Assembly (NCBI GenBank): GCA_022113835.1
Contig: JAILWY010000001.1
Span: forward strand, 11,586,501-11,650,500
Reading direction: 5' to 3'
DNA length: 64,000 bases
DNA from: Atopsyche davidsoni
Taxonomy: Eukaryota > Arthropoda > Insecta > Trichoptera > Hydrobiosidae
Within the stretch, counting starts at the first letter, position 1. Each line of letters begins with the position of its first letter. The translations under genes were made by a program, and so were the position numbers. Of this stretch, positions 12,520 to 25,600 are shown in pieces. The notes below the pieces were generated by a model. That model was given only the letters and a program-made list of their open reading frames with translations, was not told where the DNA came from and ran no database searches.

Positions 12520-13426
12520 TTGACTACAAGGAGCCAAATACGGATACCAGATAGGATGCAGAGGATTTCCAACATTGAATTCGTAAATGCGATTGCAAAG
12601 CTCATAAATAACATAAATGAGATTATTTTGGAGAAGGGGGTGACATTTGGCTTAAATGCAAAATTATGCAAGGCGTTAGGTATGAAAGCCAGTTTAAAAA
12701 ACAAATCACGATTATATACAAGATTTTTTCAAAAAAAAGATCAATTTATTTTATCAATAAACAAAATTTTGGAAACAGGAGTTTATTTGAATGGTACTGA
12801 AGACGGTTATACCGAAAGTGTACCTGAACCCCAAAAAAAAAAAAAAAAAAAAAGTAAAAAAAGTATCAAAAAGAATCCAGACAATAATAAATTGGCATTC
12901 ACAATCCATAATAATACATTGGGATAGTATGTATAGAATAACCAAGCCTTCCTATAAAGGTGAGTGGATTTGTGTACTGTCAAGGGAAATGGCCAAACAT
13001 TTCCCTTGCAATTTGAGGTCATGCGGATTCACTACTACAAAAAAACAAATCATTTACAAATTGCAGTGTGTGAAACGAAATAATATTTGCAGAACTTACA
13101 AAATTAAGATCAACAAAATATTTAATTTGGGTAACCGATTAGATGTATTTTATGATAAAAAAGAACACTGTCATGAAAAGTAAAATCCAAATATTTTTGC
13201 TAATGAAAAATGTACTTTGTCAATAAATAGTAAAAAGAAAATAACATGGAAACTTTTGTACTGGAAAAAGGACTATTGGCAGATCCAAAATTTTTATATG
13301 AAAGAGAAAGAGCTTTATGTGGTTGCAAAGTACAATGATTGTCCCTTTGCTATTTCAAGATTTTTGCACTCTAAGGTATATGAAATTTTATATACACTAT
13401 TCGTGCGCAATTTAGATCAAGTCTGA
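12520..13426 (+). pseudogene. Broken intronless ORF with FLYWCH-like zinc-finger pattern
   Basis: A first frame runs from 12520 to a lysine-coding A-run (12833-12853). After the run, a shifted frame (the one containing 12791-13183) continues with YKGEWICVLS...YKLQCVKRNNIC...KKEHCHEK, meets a single TAA at 13181-13183, and then stays open in the same frame to 13426. The C-x6-C...H-x-H spacing preceded by a hydrophobic/aromatic strand is typical of FLYWCH-type fingers, common in MULE-related transposon proteins and their host derivatives. The upstream 100 residues are helical and basic, with no recognised domain. It has no introns, one frameshift at a homopolymer and one stop, and is flanked by AT-rich DNA: most simply a decayed transposon gene. 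The shift could also be a sequencing error in the A-run. Confidence 0.5.
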
Positions 13427-13728
13427 AATTTATAAATATTTTCTGATTTTGAGGTAGTTATTAAGTATTTTTGTATACTATTGAATAGTACTTTGAGACT
13501 AACTGTATTTACAGTATTATTAAAAAGATTATAAATTCAATGTGTTTATTTTGTCGAATAAATTATCATTGATATTTTTTTGTATTTTGTAACAATATAC
13601 AAGTAGAAATATAGAAAAAAAATGTGTTTCTTTTAATTAGTTTATGTTCATTAATTTATTTACAACATATTGGGATATTGATGAAAGAAGTCCCCATTCA
13701 TGAAATTTGATATCTATGTGTAGGTGTT

Positions 13729-13863
13729 CTATCACATGCTGCGGCCGGAAATGTCCTTGTGGCGGACCCCTTTGAGTACGACAGCGACTACGAAAGCTCC
13801 AGCGCCAGTGGCCTTGAGAGTCTGGAGGATGCACCTTTACTAGTGACTATTGTATATTTTTAA
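13729..13863 (+). CDS. Candidate terminal exon, acidic C-terminus
   Basis: A GC-rich block follows an acceptor-like TATGTGTAG. In phase 1 it reads VLSHAAAGNVLVADPFEYDS followed by DYESSSASGLESLEDAP and ends at a TAA (13861-13863). The acidic Ser/Asp/Glu-rich composition and GC-ending codons contrast with the surroundings and look coding. No family is recognised, and the only nearby candidate exon (12168-12270) does not match its phase. Confidence 0.3.
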   Translation, partial: LSHAAAGNVLVADPFEYDSDYESSSASGLESLEDAPLLVTIVYF

Positions 13864-15560
13864 AATCAAGCAGTAAATTTATTAGAAAAACTACCTCTAC
13901 CTAAAGTTTAAATTTAAGTCGTCCAACCTCAGTAGATATTTAAGAAATATGTTTTACATTATCGATTCATATTTAATAAAAATTCTTAAGTACTGTTAAA
14001 AAAATTATATAGATTGCCAATAGATCCACATATATATTAACTTTTTTTTTTTATTTGTACCATACATGCAGATTTTGACTACGTAAATAAATTCATTTCC
14101 AGTCGACAAATTCATTTGTGGTCACAAGGTGGCATTTTATTATAAAAACATCATCAACCTTGATAAATTAGATTTGGGTTTTTCAAGTGGTAAAAAAATA
14201 TTTAATAGCCTTTTGAAATAATTGTTTTTATTTTTTGCACGATTAATATAAAATATGATAGTAATTACATACCAAATTAAAATGCAGTAAAAATGTATAA
14301 AAAAGCAATAGTAACAAATATAATTACAAAATATTTAAATGCAAATAATCAACAAAACTTAAGTTATAAACTTATAAAGATAGTTTTAAATTACCCACAA
14401 CCTGAAGGGAAAATGCAAACAACAAAATCCCATAGGTCTATGTATATAAATATAATAAGTCACTTATATTATAGATATTCCATTGTTATGGCAATGTAGA
14501 TCGTGTCACACATACAGTATTCAACGAGACTTTGAAAAAATGTTCACTAAATGCCAAGTAGTCTGGACATATGCTACAAACGTTTCACACTTATTCGTAC
14601 TGTTCGTGTTAATCACTCGTTCAAGTTGAGGAGATTAAAAATTTAATTAATTAATTTAGTGGTAAGTTAAATAACGTCTGCCCATTAAGGGTAATTTAGG
14701 AGAATTTAATAGATAAACCAAATATTTTATTAAATGTTCATATTTATTTGAATTCCCCATTTCAGAATATGCCAGAATCGGTGCATGGCTGGATCAATCT
14801 ACCTGATAGAAATTATTAAACGAAAAGAGAAGACTATGTAGCATTAAAAAGGATTTTTCAACAAAGTCGAGACACTAACGTACTATGTTGAAAAACATTG
14901 ACTTTATTTAATGTTATGAAATATACTCAGTTTTATGTTTAAAATGAATGATCTAAGATGAAATTGTTTGCATCTGCTATATTATATAACAAGTCATTTA
15001 GTAACACTGGCTATTTAGTGAATTGACATAATACAAGCCCATAACTGTTTTTTTTCCATTCATTGCTTTCTCACCTATAAAATGTAGACTATCCACTGAG
15101 GACACTAACATGTGGTCCACACTAACTCAGCCTTGAGATTTTGACTGAGAAGAACTTATTTCGATATTCAGCATAAGGCAAATATTCTGCAATCAGTGAA
15201 TAATGTATGCGTGGTAACCACCTGATTCTAATAAAAGCACAAATATAATACAAAAATCTAATAATATTTTATACTGCATTTCATCATTTAATACAAATGA
15301 AAGCATTATTATAGTAACAAAAATTATGGATTACAATAATATCGCGAAATTAATATATTTTAGTAACACCAATACTTTCCAACGATAGCTGTTCACATTC
15401 CGTTTAAAATCCAAGCTCATTTTATAAAAATATCAGTTAAAATTTCTAATATGTACTTAATAACATCATAGTTAAACTCAATTCCAAGACACGCGTTGAA
15501 TGATTTGTAAAAAGGTACAGGACTATTTCAAAGTGAGTCTACGCCTTGCAAAGTATTCCT
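13864..15560. other. AT-rich intergenic stretch before UFSP2
   Basis: AT-rich DNA with T- and A-runs and no recognised gene. It includes the 3' flank of UFSP2 on the minus strand. Confidence 0.5.
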
Positions 15561-15582
15561 ATTGAAAAATATCACAGCTTTG

Positions 15583-18372
15583 TTACACTGTGGGTGTTGT
15601 GAGCGGCAGGCACAGATTATAATGGGCAGTTGTCACCCAAAAGTCATTATTCTTCCAAGCGCACCAGTTTTTATTGATGATGACCGAAATGTTTTCTTCT
15701 CCCGTGTAGTGAGGATCCAATATCAGATATCTCATCTCACCTGTATTACTGTTGTATTCAACTCCAAGAATTGTGTGAGCTAATACACCACCACCTGAAA
15801 AAAAAGAAAGTATTTTTCTGTATACAGAATTTACTTATTATATTTTGGTTAATAAACCAAATTATTTATCACAGACTGTAAGTCTTCTTTATGCTTAAGA
15901 TTTAACTATTAATTAAAATTCAGCTTGTCAAAAACATTGATGAGATATTCAATGATAAAATATATTTATTAAAAATGAAACCTTATTCTTTTTTAGTATT
16001 ATCAAAAATTTGTGTAGTTTTATTAAAAAAAATGGAAGCCATATTTTAAAATTTTAATAAGTTACCAATCATAATAGGAGATCCGTGGCGTTTGAAATGA
16101 TACACCAGTTCGGGTCCATAGGATTGCAGGTCTGATCCTGAATTAGCGAAGATAATTTTGGATTGTACACCAAGTAATGATTCCAACACAAAATTAACTT
16201 CAGTAGAACCTATCCATTTCTTAGATCCAATAAAAGATGAAGTTTTATCTCCAATTTTAACAAGGCACTGTTGTATTTGTTTGTGAGTTGGTACGGGTTC
16301 TTCAGTGTAACCTTGGAACCTGAAAAACAAATAAGATATGCAAATGTTTGATTCAACGAGATTTGATTTGAATAGCAACACATTCACAATAAAGTTTTTT
16401 TTTGAGCAATAGTTTAAATTGAAACTTTTACATAATACAAATATCTATAAATGCTGTGTAATTATAGAGGAGTTTTCTGTGGAAACATTCATGTATAATT
16501 TTTTTTATAAAACTAGATAGTAATATTCAATAATTTAGTAAAATTATTGCTCCTACATTTGCCAAAGGTAAAGCAAAATAAATACATTAAACTGTCAATA
16601 TTTATAAAACATCTATTTGACAAAACCATCATTTAACACCCAATTGAACATTTTATTGTAGGAGATTGTGAAAATATTTTCTAACAATCTTTAAATGTCG
16701 ATCTTTAAAATTTTATGAAATCGCCTATTGAAAAATGAAAAAAGATAACCAAAACCAATTGGAGTGTAAGATAAAGGAAATTTTATTTTAAGCTTTCCTT
16801 GCTTTTTAGGTAGATGTGCATTTGATGATTATTTATTGTGTTGTATCATTATGTCTAGGATATACAGACATTTTTGACCATGAGCTACATGGAGAATCAC
16901 CGTCAAGATAATCATCACTCAAACTCCAATTTTAGAATGTTAGTTTCACGCAATAGAATATTTGACATTATCCAGACTTCAATTAATGTTAGGGGATCAC
17001 CAAATGTCAGAGTATATATTAATGCTAATTTGTACACAAATTAAACACAAATGTACCTGAACCATGACCATAGCGTCTGAAGAGATCTGTAAGCACATCC
17101 CCATCCATCGTCATCAAAATTATCTTGCATGTAATGATGGTACGCATAGTTGCCTCTGACTACGGACACCACCGTGTCTGGATTGGTTCCAACTTTAGCA
17201 GTGATGTTTAAGTGAGGATTTATGAGTAGCCCACTTCCTGATTTTTTTTCAAATTGATAAGCATTACCTCTCCTGAAGCAAGGCCATACCTTGGGAATAT
17301 CCAACTGGGAATGTAAGAGTTCTCTTTCGGGAACTAAAAGAATTATTAATTTTATTACAGGTAGATATATTTAAACTATAAATAATGATATCATTAGTGG
17401 AAAAATGAAAAGACAACTATTTATTATTATTTGACATATTCATAAGAGAATAATAAATTCCGTTACCTGTGACATCTTCAGTAATACCTTTAGGTACAAT
17501 TCTCGTAAAGAAAAATCCACAGTCTTGGGGTAAAAAGTGGATGGTTTCTGGAACTCTAATACCCGTTCCATCCCCAATTCCTTCTTGACCTAAAAGATAA
17601 AACATTTAATAAATAGAAGGAAAATGCATCACACTCTTGATCTTGATAATGAGATAATGATGATAGAACTAACCTAATTGTTCCAATAAATTATGTTCCA
17701 ACAGCCTTAAAGACCGACATGCACATTCAACGAGAACATTGTAAAGAGTTATTAGTTTTGTGCTTAAGTGCGCCATCGCCAATCCATCAATATTCAAAGG
17801 CAACTTTATGCAGTATGCAGCTGTAAAAAAATGTTTTTCAGGTGGGACACAATATAAGATTCAATAAAATATACAATGGTTTTATTGTTACATACGTTTT
17901 CCTTGAGTAGACATCATTTTAACAGCTGTCTTTACCAATTTATCAGAAATTAAATCTCTCGAGGTTTTCAATACTAGATCAACAGGAATTATTTCCTACG
18001 AATTAGAATTAAAAAAAAACGGATTAAGTTGATTTCACTTAGATAGAAATATAAATCTTAAAACATTTAGGAAATATGGTTTGTACTTATCTACCTGAGT
18101 TAGTAATTTTCGTTTCTTCTTGTTGGATTGATCAGAAATTGTAAAATTAATGAGATCCTGAATAGTTGAATCATCACTCAATCCACACACACCACCTTCA
18201 ATATCTCCCCCAACTAGATATATACTAGTGCCAGGGAAATTAAAAGAAACCTGCCCTGACGCTGTCTAAAAAGTTTGAAAAATAGTTCACAAATAAACAA
18301 CACATATTTGTAAAAAAAATACTACCAAAACAATTAAAACATAAAACACAAATGACCCTACTTATGAGAGAA

Positions 18373-18408
<36 letters not shown>

Positions 18409-19631
18409 CTATGAACCGTGGATCCGACAAAAACAATAGCGTTGTTCTGCAATCGTAGAGATTTTTATTTTAACATATACATACACAATAATAGTTTCTC
18501 AGTTTTAATACAAGTTCATCAATTTACCTGCAATCGTAGAGAAACGACAAATTATGTTTGTCGTCCACTTCACTACACTTTAATTAATGGAGATCTTGAT
18601 ATATTGATCTACCTACAATGAATTGACAGCTCTGACTGAACGTCGGTGTTTCAGTCCACATAAGGACGTTCAGTGTCGCCAACAGATGCTGCTGGCGCAT
18701 AATCCTAAAGCAATTATAATTGCTTTACATATATATATACCTTTTTCCTCTTTGATTGCAGTACTTCCTTGACGCCGTGTTCTGTCGCCTCACAAAATAG
18801 AGGTAATGTCGTTTGAAGCCTCAAATGAACAAATTGATTCCACAGATCTTCATGAGATACGACTTCATATTCAGTTTCTTCTAATCTATCGTGTATAAGA
18901 AAATGGGCTTCGAGATTGTCAGTACACGATGTGAGTATTATAGGATTGTCAGTCATGTCAACATGCTAAAAAGTAAGACTGCATAATTTTAATCTGTACA
19001 AAATTTTAGACATTATATTTAGGATAATATATCATAGATTAAATATGAAAATTCATGCAATTATATATTACAAGTAGTCTCAATAAGAAATACTTTATCC
19101 ATGTGTAAAATTGTAAAAAAATTATTATATTCTTGGGTATTTATCCATACAGGCTAGTCGATTTGTCAATATATTTAAGCTAAGATAAACTTCACATACC
19201 TGCAAAATGCTTTTCAACCTACTCTCAGGAGTCGTATGATTTCCAAATTTGATGACACCACAGACCTCAACTTCAGTAGGAAAGTTCAATTGTACCTCGC
19301 TGTATGTGGGCTTACCTAATTCCTCGTCTAGTTCCACATTGTAACCGAGGACCAGCAACGTACTATCATACATGAGGCCGAATAAACATCCATGGCTTAC
19401 GGCTGGATTAATTTTCGACAGCCTCTAAAATAATAAAATAAAAGTAAATAATTTAATCCTCATTGGTAGTTGACATATGGAGGTTAGTGTCAAAACTTCT
19501 ACGTAAACATGACAAATGAAATTCAATGCGGTGATGCGATTTGATTATAGTTAATAGATAGAGCATATCTGTAAATCATGTTTATTAATTACCTCAATAA
19601 CATAACTGGATATTTTCAGTCGTGGTGACAT
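15583..19631 (-). CDS. UFSP2: Ufm1-specific protease 2 (UFSP2), 10 exons
   Basis: Cysteine protease that matures the ubiquitin-like modifier UFM1 and removes it from substrates, mainly at the ER surface. Exons in coding order: 19593-19631, 19200-19424, 18741-18965, 18095-18265, 17896-17995, 17674-17820, 17467-17589, 17057-17333, 16066-16319, 15583-15794. All junctions are GT-AG and phases close to 590 codons plus stop. The N-terminal half (residues 1-330) is the divergent UFSP2 substrate/ER-targeting part. The papain-fold peptidase C78 domain follows: catalytic Cys423 in [13 protein letters not shown], and Asp547/His549 in LDPHYTG. Length is close to Drosophila UFSP2 and longer than human. 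The start is the first ATG after an AT-rich leader, giving [18 protein letters not shown] lies 112 bp upstream (19744-19894). All three catalytic residues are present, so the enzyme should be active. Confidence 0.95.
18375..18405. repeat. (AT)n microsatellite in UFSP2 intron 3
   Basis: An uninterrupted run of alternating A and T inside the intron between UFSP2 exons 3 and 4. Confidence 0.9.
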
Positions 19632-19743
19632 TTTATTAATTATTTCTCACGAAAATTGACATAAACACATTGAAGGTGAACAATGACAGCGCTGCTGCCA
19701 ACCGCGGCTTACTTCATGCGAGTGAAAAGTGAAAACTCCACTA

Positions 19744-19894
19744 CACACGGCGCGACACAACTCGCGATCGACTTGGAATTATCCAATAGCGGCCACTCAC
19801 GTTGTTTACTTAGGCAAAGTCAAAAAAAGCACCCAAAACAAATGGACGCTTCCGGCTGATTGCGAGTCAGTCGCGAATTGTGTCGCGCCGTGTG
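19744..19894. mobile_element. 151-bp MITE with TA target duplication in UFSP2 promoter
   Basis: The ends are perfect inverted repeats over 17 bp (CACACGGCGCGACACAA), extending imperfectly through (C/T)TCGCGA. TA dinucleotides flank both ends (19742-19743, 19895-19896), as for Tc1/mariner-type or similar DNA transposons. There is no coding capacity. It is markedly GC-rich relative to the flanks and sits just upstream of the UFSP2 start codon, so it could contribute promoter sequence. Confidence 0.8.
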
Positions 19895-20339
19895 TAGAAG
19901 ACTTTACAGTGATGTCATATCTCTCCCGTAGGTAATTTTAAATAATTATTTTGGTTGTTAAATTGTTTTATAGCTAATACATGATACGCTTTGGAAGTGT
20001 TCCTAAATAACTTAAGAAATTGTAAAAATAAGATTTGCTGAATTATATTCGTTAACTCGTGTTGCGTCATCGATTTATTGATTCTAATAATACAATGTAA
20101 AATCGATAGAATTGAAAATCTATATAAGTAACAATAAACGTTGAAAGTCACTTAACATTTAAAAATCGTACAGTAGACCAGTGATTGTATATTCGAATGA
20201 ATAGTCCTAATATATACAACACCATAAAAAATAGATAAATCTGTAATTTGGATGTGTGTAGTTGTGATTTTGCATAATAATGTAGGAAGATTGTAATTTT
20301 TTTAGCAAGAAATAAAGCAAAGTTCAGGATTAAAAGGTT

Positions 20340-20580
20340 AATCATGTAGGGGTTAGTACCTACATCGGAACACGTGTCTTAAGGCCCATTGGAATGTGCC
20401 ATTCGATCCACGATAAGCGGTCAGTTAAACCGCGATAGCATTTCGTGTGAATCTGTTTAGTCATGCATCTGATGATGACCTGGTGTATAAGGTCGAAACT
20501 AGTTATGCAAAATAATTCTAATAAACTCACAGTGAAGCTATAAATAAAAATTTATTGTTTATCATTATATGAATCTTCCT
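20340..20580 (+). mobile_element. Penelope-like pLTR remnant (inferred)
   Basis: The segment contains a hairpin GCGGTCAGTTAAACCGC (about 20417-20433) and a hammerhead-like motif at 20465-20508, followed by an A/T tail ending AATAAAAATTTATTG. Hammerhead motifs in short tail repeats are a hallmark of Penelope-like retroelements. No reverse transcriptase or GIY-YIG coding sequence is present, so the class is inferred only from the ribozyme-like motif. Confidence 0.4.
20465..20508 (+). ncRNA. Minimal type-I hammerhead ribozyme-like motif
   Basis: Stem I pairs GCAT (20465-20468) with ATGC (20505-20508). Between them are the core CTGATGA (20469-20475), stem II GACC/GGTC (20477-20480 with 20491-20494) closed by a 10-base loop, GAAA (20495-20498), and a two-base-pair stem III AC/GT around loop TA. 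The cleavage site would follow the second U of GTT (20504). One extra unpaired U (20476) lies between core and stem II. Very short stem III is typical of hammerheads in Penelope-like elements. Activity cannot be judged by eye. Confidence 0.5.
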
Positions 20581-20585
20581 TGTAA

Positions 20586-20830
20586 TGAGACACCCCCGAG
20601 ACATGGGATTCTTCCTGTTTACGTTATCTACGAATGCGTCGAGACTATATAAGCGGCTTCCCCGCGAAGGAGTAACCATGTATATTTCTATCTAGTCTAG
20701 TTATATTGAATAAATTACGAAAACGCAAATATTTCTCCAGCCTTCTGATTTTCAACCATACATCAATTCTGCAACCACCAACATCACATCACGACACCGG
20801 AGACTACAAAAACACTTCAAAATATTACGG
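20586..20830 (+). mobile_element. LTR fragment with promoter, solo-LTR-like
   Basis: This contains a TATA box (TATATAAGCGG at about 20646), then GAAGGAGTAACCATGTATAT and AATAAATTACGAA, a leader CTTCTGATTTTCAACCA and CTGCAACCACCA. From AGTAACCA onward it aligns with 25235-25360, where a primer-binding-like sequence follows. The AATAAA downstream of TATA fits R/U5 of an LTR. No internal coding part adjoins it. Confidence 0.55.
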
Positions 20831-21477
20831 CGAAAATACAAAGAATTATAGTTAAGATTATAAGGCCATTAATTGAGTTTTTTCCTTGAAAGTTAAACTG
20901 CCTTCAATTTTTACTTAAGTTCCAATGTGTTTTAGTAACGTAATTATTAATAATTAGTATTTCAGAGAAACCAATGATATCATTGACATTTTTAAGCTAA
21001 TGTGAACAGTTAATCTGTGCGAGGAACATATCGCTATTTAATTTGGCTGAGTTATAATGCTTGCTTGTATGCTCAGTTATTTACTTATTGTTGCCTGATT
21101 GAAAAAAGTGAACTTTGCATGGTACTTACCTATGTTAATGATTCAATAAAGGTAGATAGCTTTGACCTTTCTTACAATTTTACCCAAAGCTTAGTTATAC
21201 TCAACATGCTTAGTTTGTATTATCGGCAGCAAAGACCAAGAAAGCCGAGCATTACAGAGCCTCACATAAAATCCATTACTAAGACAGACTTGTATCATAA
21301 TAAATTCTAATTTAAATGGTCCGTGTATTCAATATTGAAAATGTTTTAATGCATCTTTTATTATGTGTGCAGCCAAACTTCTTTTAAGTTTACACGCACC
21401 ATAAGACTCATTCTATTATGACCTATTGTTTATTAATATATTGTTGGAAATATGTGTTTGTAAATATAAAACATTGC

Positions 21478-21748
<271 letters not shown>

Positions 21749-22654
21749 TTTATTGTTAAATTTATAGTCCTACTAAAGAATATTTCCTCCAACGCTATTC
21801 CTGTAGTAATTTGTGTGTGTAAATATTTGATCTCTCATTTCACACAAATTGATGTTCAAAAATAACAGGCTACGTTTATAAGTACAATATATATAACACT
21901 AAAGATAAACAATAGGTTTATTACTTTCTCAAATGATTTAAAGAAATAACTATCGCTTTGGTGCAAATTAGTGAAAGTACTTTTTATTAACATTGTGTAA
22001 ATAATATCAGAAAAACACTCAACATTGAAGTGTTTTTAAAACTAACAAATTTATTTCATGAAGTTCCTAATCAAACAAGTGTTCAATCAATCAAATATTT
22101 TTTTGATATTCAATTAAATCACAATTTACCTAATTTAGTATGTTTATATTTCCTTCTATTATCTAAAACCTGTGCTCAATAATTTGATATTAATAGTGAT
22201 TTTAAACATTTAGATAAAACATTTCCATCTTAACTCTAACAATTTACATTTAGATTTTGCCCAGTAAAAATAGATATGTATATAAATATATAAAACATCT
22301 TATAACTTTATAAAAGGTATAACTTCTTTCGATAAAATTAGGTCTTAATCTATAAGTATACTTTTCAAACTTTCTACGTGCTTACTAAAAATTCTGGTCA
22401 AAAGTTCTCTTCTAATATTCATCTATATCTATTAAAATGCAATCTTATTTTATATTAACATTAACTTCACCAATCTGTTTTACATTTTACAAAATTAGAA
22501 GAATAAAGAAATAACGCCAATTCCAATAATTTATATTGTAAATAATTTTTATGATTCTTTTAGAAATTTCCTATATTTTAGATTTTTTTAGTAATGTTTT
22601 TTTTTCCTTGACCAAAATTAATGTAATGCCTGAGTTAGTAAATTTTACAAGAAT

Positions 22655-25600
22655 TCAGGTGGAGTATTGGAAAAGAAAAGCAGAAGGAGATCGAACTGGA
22701 ATGAGTCTTGTATCTCCTCCAGGCATTCTAACCACCCAATAATCTCTTCCGTTGATAGTCTGCCGAGTACTGTTCTTGCTTTCTGGTTCGTAAGTTAGCC
22801 CAAAGATAGACTGGTAGGGAGGCGGACCAGGAGAAATTTTTCCATAATTGTTTGTAGGAATTTTGGTGATATCATCATCGTTATTTTTCTTGGAGATTAA
22901 GGGTTTCATACATCTCTGGATCCAATACCGATATATTACCTAAAATGACAAAAAAAATCTCCCAATATTAAAACGAAAAAATTTAGTTTTTAAATGCTTA
23001 AAAGAAACAAAAGGCATTTAATGCTTTTTTGTTTATATGTACTGCACATGCCAGTGGTTATTAGAATAAAATAGTTTTTTTTATTTTACCATTCTGACTT
23101 ACAAAAATTATGTTCTCAGCAATATATATTGGTGAATTATTAGGTGTTTATGAATTTTTCGTTCCAGCTAAATAAATATAAAAAGTAAATATTTTATACC
23201 AAGAGTTAAACATATTGTTTTACCTCAAATATAAAGACGGCAGATGCAATGGCGATTCCGTACGCAGCCAACAAATAAGTCATGGATAAATCTCCATTTC
23301 GTAAACGCCTTTCTGTTGATTTCAAGTTAAGTGGACAAATTACATTTCCTGGTAAGTCATATCTTGATTTATACTTCACAATTCCTGACTCCACCAAAGA
23401 AAGAAGGCTATCGGGAAAAAAAATATTTACCTTATTTAATAATTACCAATAAATGTTTCATAATGAGACTTTATACTTTATTAGCATTGAAGGCATGCAA
23501 TGTTTGAAATTCTACTAAAAATATTATTTAATTTTGTTATTAATAGATCAAGTTCCCATATTGTGTTTTATTTGAGGTCCAAATCGTGTCCTAGGTCATG
23601 ATCAGTAAGTCCATTGCTTGCATACACTGAACGCTACTGATTGATACAGTAATCAGTCACATCTTATAAAAAATTATATCTCATAAATACTTGCATCGGG
23701 TCGAAGAGATCAGCGTAAGAACTGTTAGAAGGAAATGCGAATGCTCTGGATTTCTTCATGAAAGCATTTTCAGCCACAACGTAGGCACACCGGTTCTTCT
23801 CTTCCACTCCTAGCCGGGTCTTGTTCTTATAATCGTCATACATGAGATGTTCTATGGCAGGCTTGTCTCTCACGTACACATAATCGTCTTTCACAAATGA
23901 CAGAAAGGGGGCGTCATACTCCTCTGATTGGAATAATGCCCGGTTTTTCAGGACCATCTTGTTCAAAGTGTACAAATCTTCTTCTGGCTGCAAATAAAGA
24001 ATTTTTTCTAAAAATTATGTTTATGTATTAAATTTAATACTTTTAAAGTATGAATAATTTTTATCATATCATTATAGCTTAGACCTCAAATGCGTAATGT
24101 GGATTTCTTGGTAATAAGTTTTTCATGTCAAAGTATGACTTTGTGGAAAATTGACAAGTTATGGTGTTATTGCGTGTTCCATAATTCTGAGACAAAGGAG
24201 GTGAGGAGTTGGTTGTTGCTGATTAATAAATGGTATAAAAGTTCAGTTATAAACAAAGAAAACAAATATCTTTCTTTAGTTCGAGTTTTATATACAATAT
24301 ATATATATATGCAGTGCAAAAAACACATGTCCACAAATTAAACACTCAGGTATTGGGATTAGAGTGGTGACGTAACCTTCTTTATATATGTTAATTGCTG
24401 GTCTATAATGATTACATAAAACAAAATATATTAATTTATATGCACAAGTGCATAGACTTATTCACGAGCACACATACAATTTTAACATAACTTATGAAGA
24501 CATAAAAAAATAATACCATCCAAAAATGAACTAATTTGATATTTTTTATAAGTATTTTTTTAAAATTGTGGTGGGATTTTAGTGGTTTAAAAATGATGTG
24601 TCCACGAGTAATAGGAACTACACTGGATATTAATAAAAATAATTTATGGTTGATCGATATATAAAATTTATGGTGTTTTACATTTCGAAATATAAAACAC
24701 CATAAACTCTTAATATTACGATTTATGTCTGGAGGTTAATTATGATACCTGCAATAAAAAAAAAACGTTAAAAATATTGAAAACATGAATGTTATCATAT
24801 ATTTTTTCTTTTAAAGCGTAGAGTACATTCCTGATGATTATTGTATAGTGGAACCGTAATTTTCACCAATTTATTTTTTTTATTATATTTAGCAATAAAT
24901 ATTTTATAATTAGTTACTATAACTGGCAGTTACGCTTCTACACGTGTCCCTGTCATGCTACCGTTCGAGTCTTTGTGACAATATGAGGTTTTATTCATCA
25001 AATCATGCAGAAAAAGGGCTTTTTACACATATTAACGAAAATAAAAATAAGCTACATAATATATGTATGTTATAACCTAAGCAACGCCTTGTAAGCCCCA
25101 CAACCTGCGCGCAGGATCAGGGAATGCCACATGCCGTATAATACCCATATCCATAAGAACTATTGTAAATTTCCCAAAAAATATATAGAATCTTGAAATT
25201 TAATTTTTTTTTTCGCCTCTCGAGAGAGACCTCGCGGCATCGAAGCAGTAACCACGTATATTTCTATCGAGTGTAGTTACATTGAATAAATTACGAATAC
25301 GCAAATCATTTCGCCATCCTTCTGATTTTCAACCAATACATCAATCCTGCAACCATCACAAATATTACGGTGAAATTGGTGACCCCTGACTTGAAAACTA
25401 CTACCAGACGGACGGAAAATTACGAGTTACAAATTTTCATCACAGCTGGCGTGTTATACTGCCAATTTTTAATTCGGTGCCTTCGTTGAGGGATTTCTCC
25501 AATATTACTCATCGATCGCTAAAATGGCCAAAATATTACGGCGAAAATACCGCCGCCGTGGTCCCAAAACAAATCCGAGGATTTTTCTTGCCATTTCATG

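Noticed and set aside
23408..23430. Alternative exon 7 start at 23430 giving VNIFFPDSLLSLVES
   Set aside because: It is in phase, but lacks a pyrimidine tract and adds eight residues; the GC donor solution gives the expected junction without insertion.
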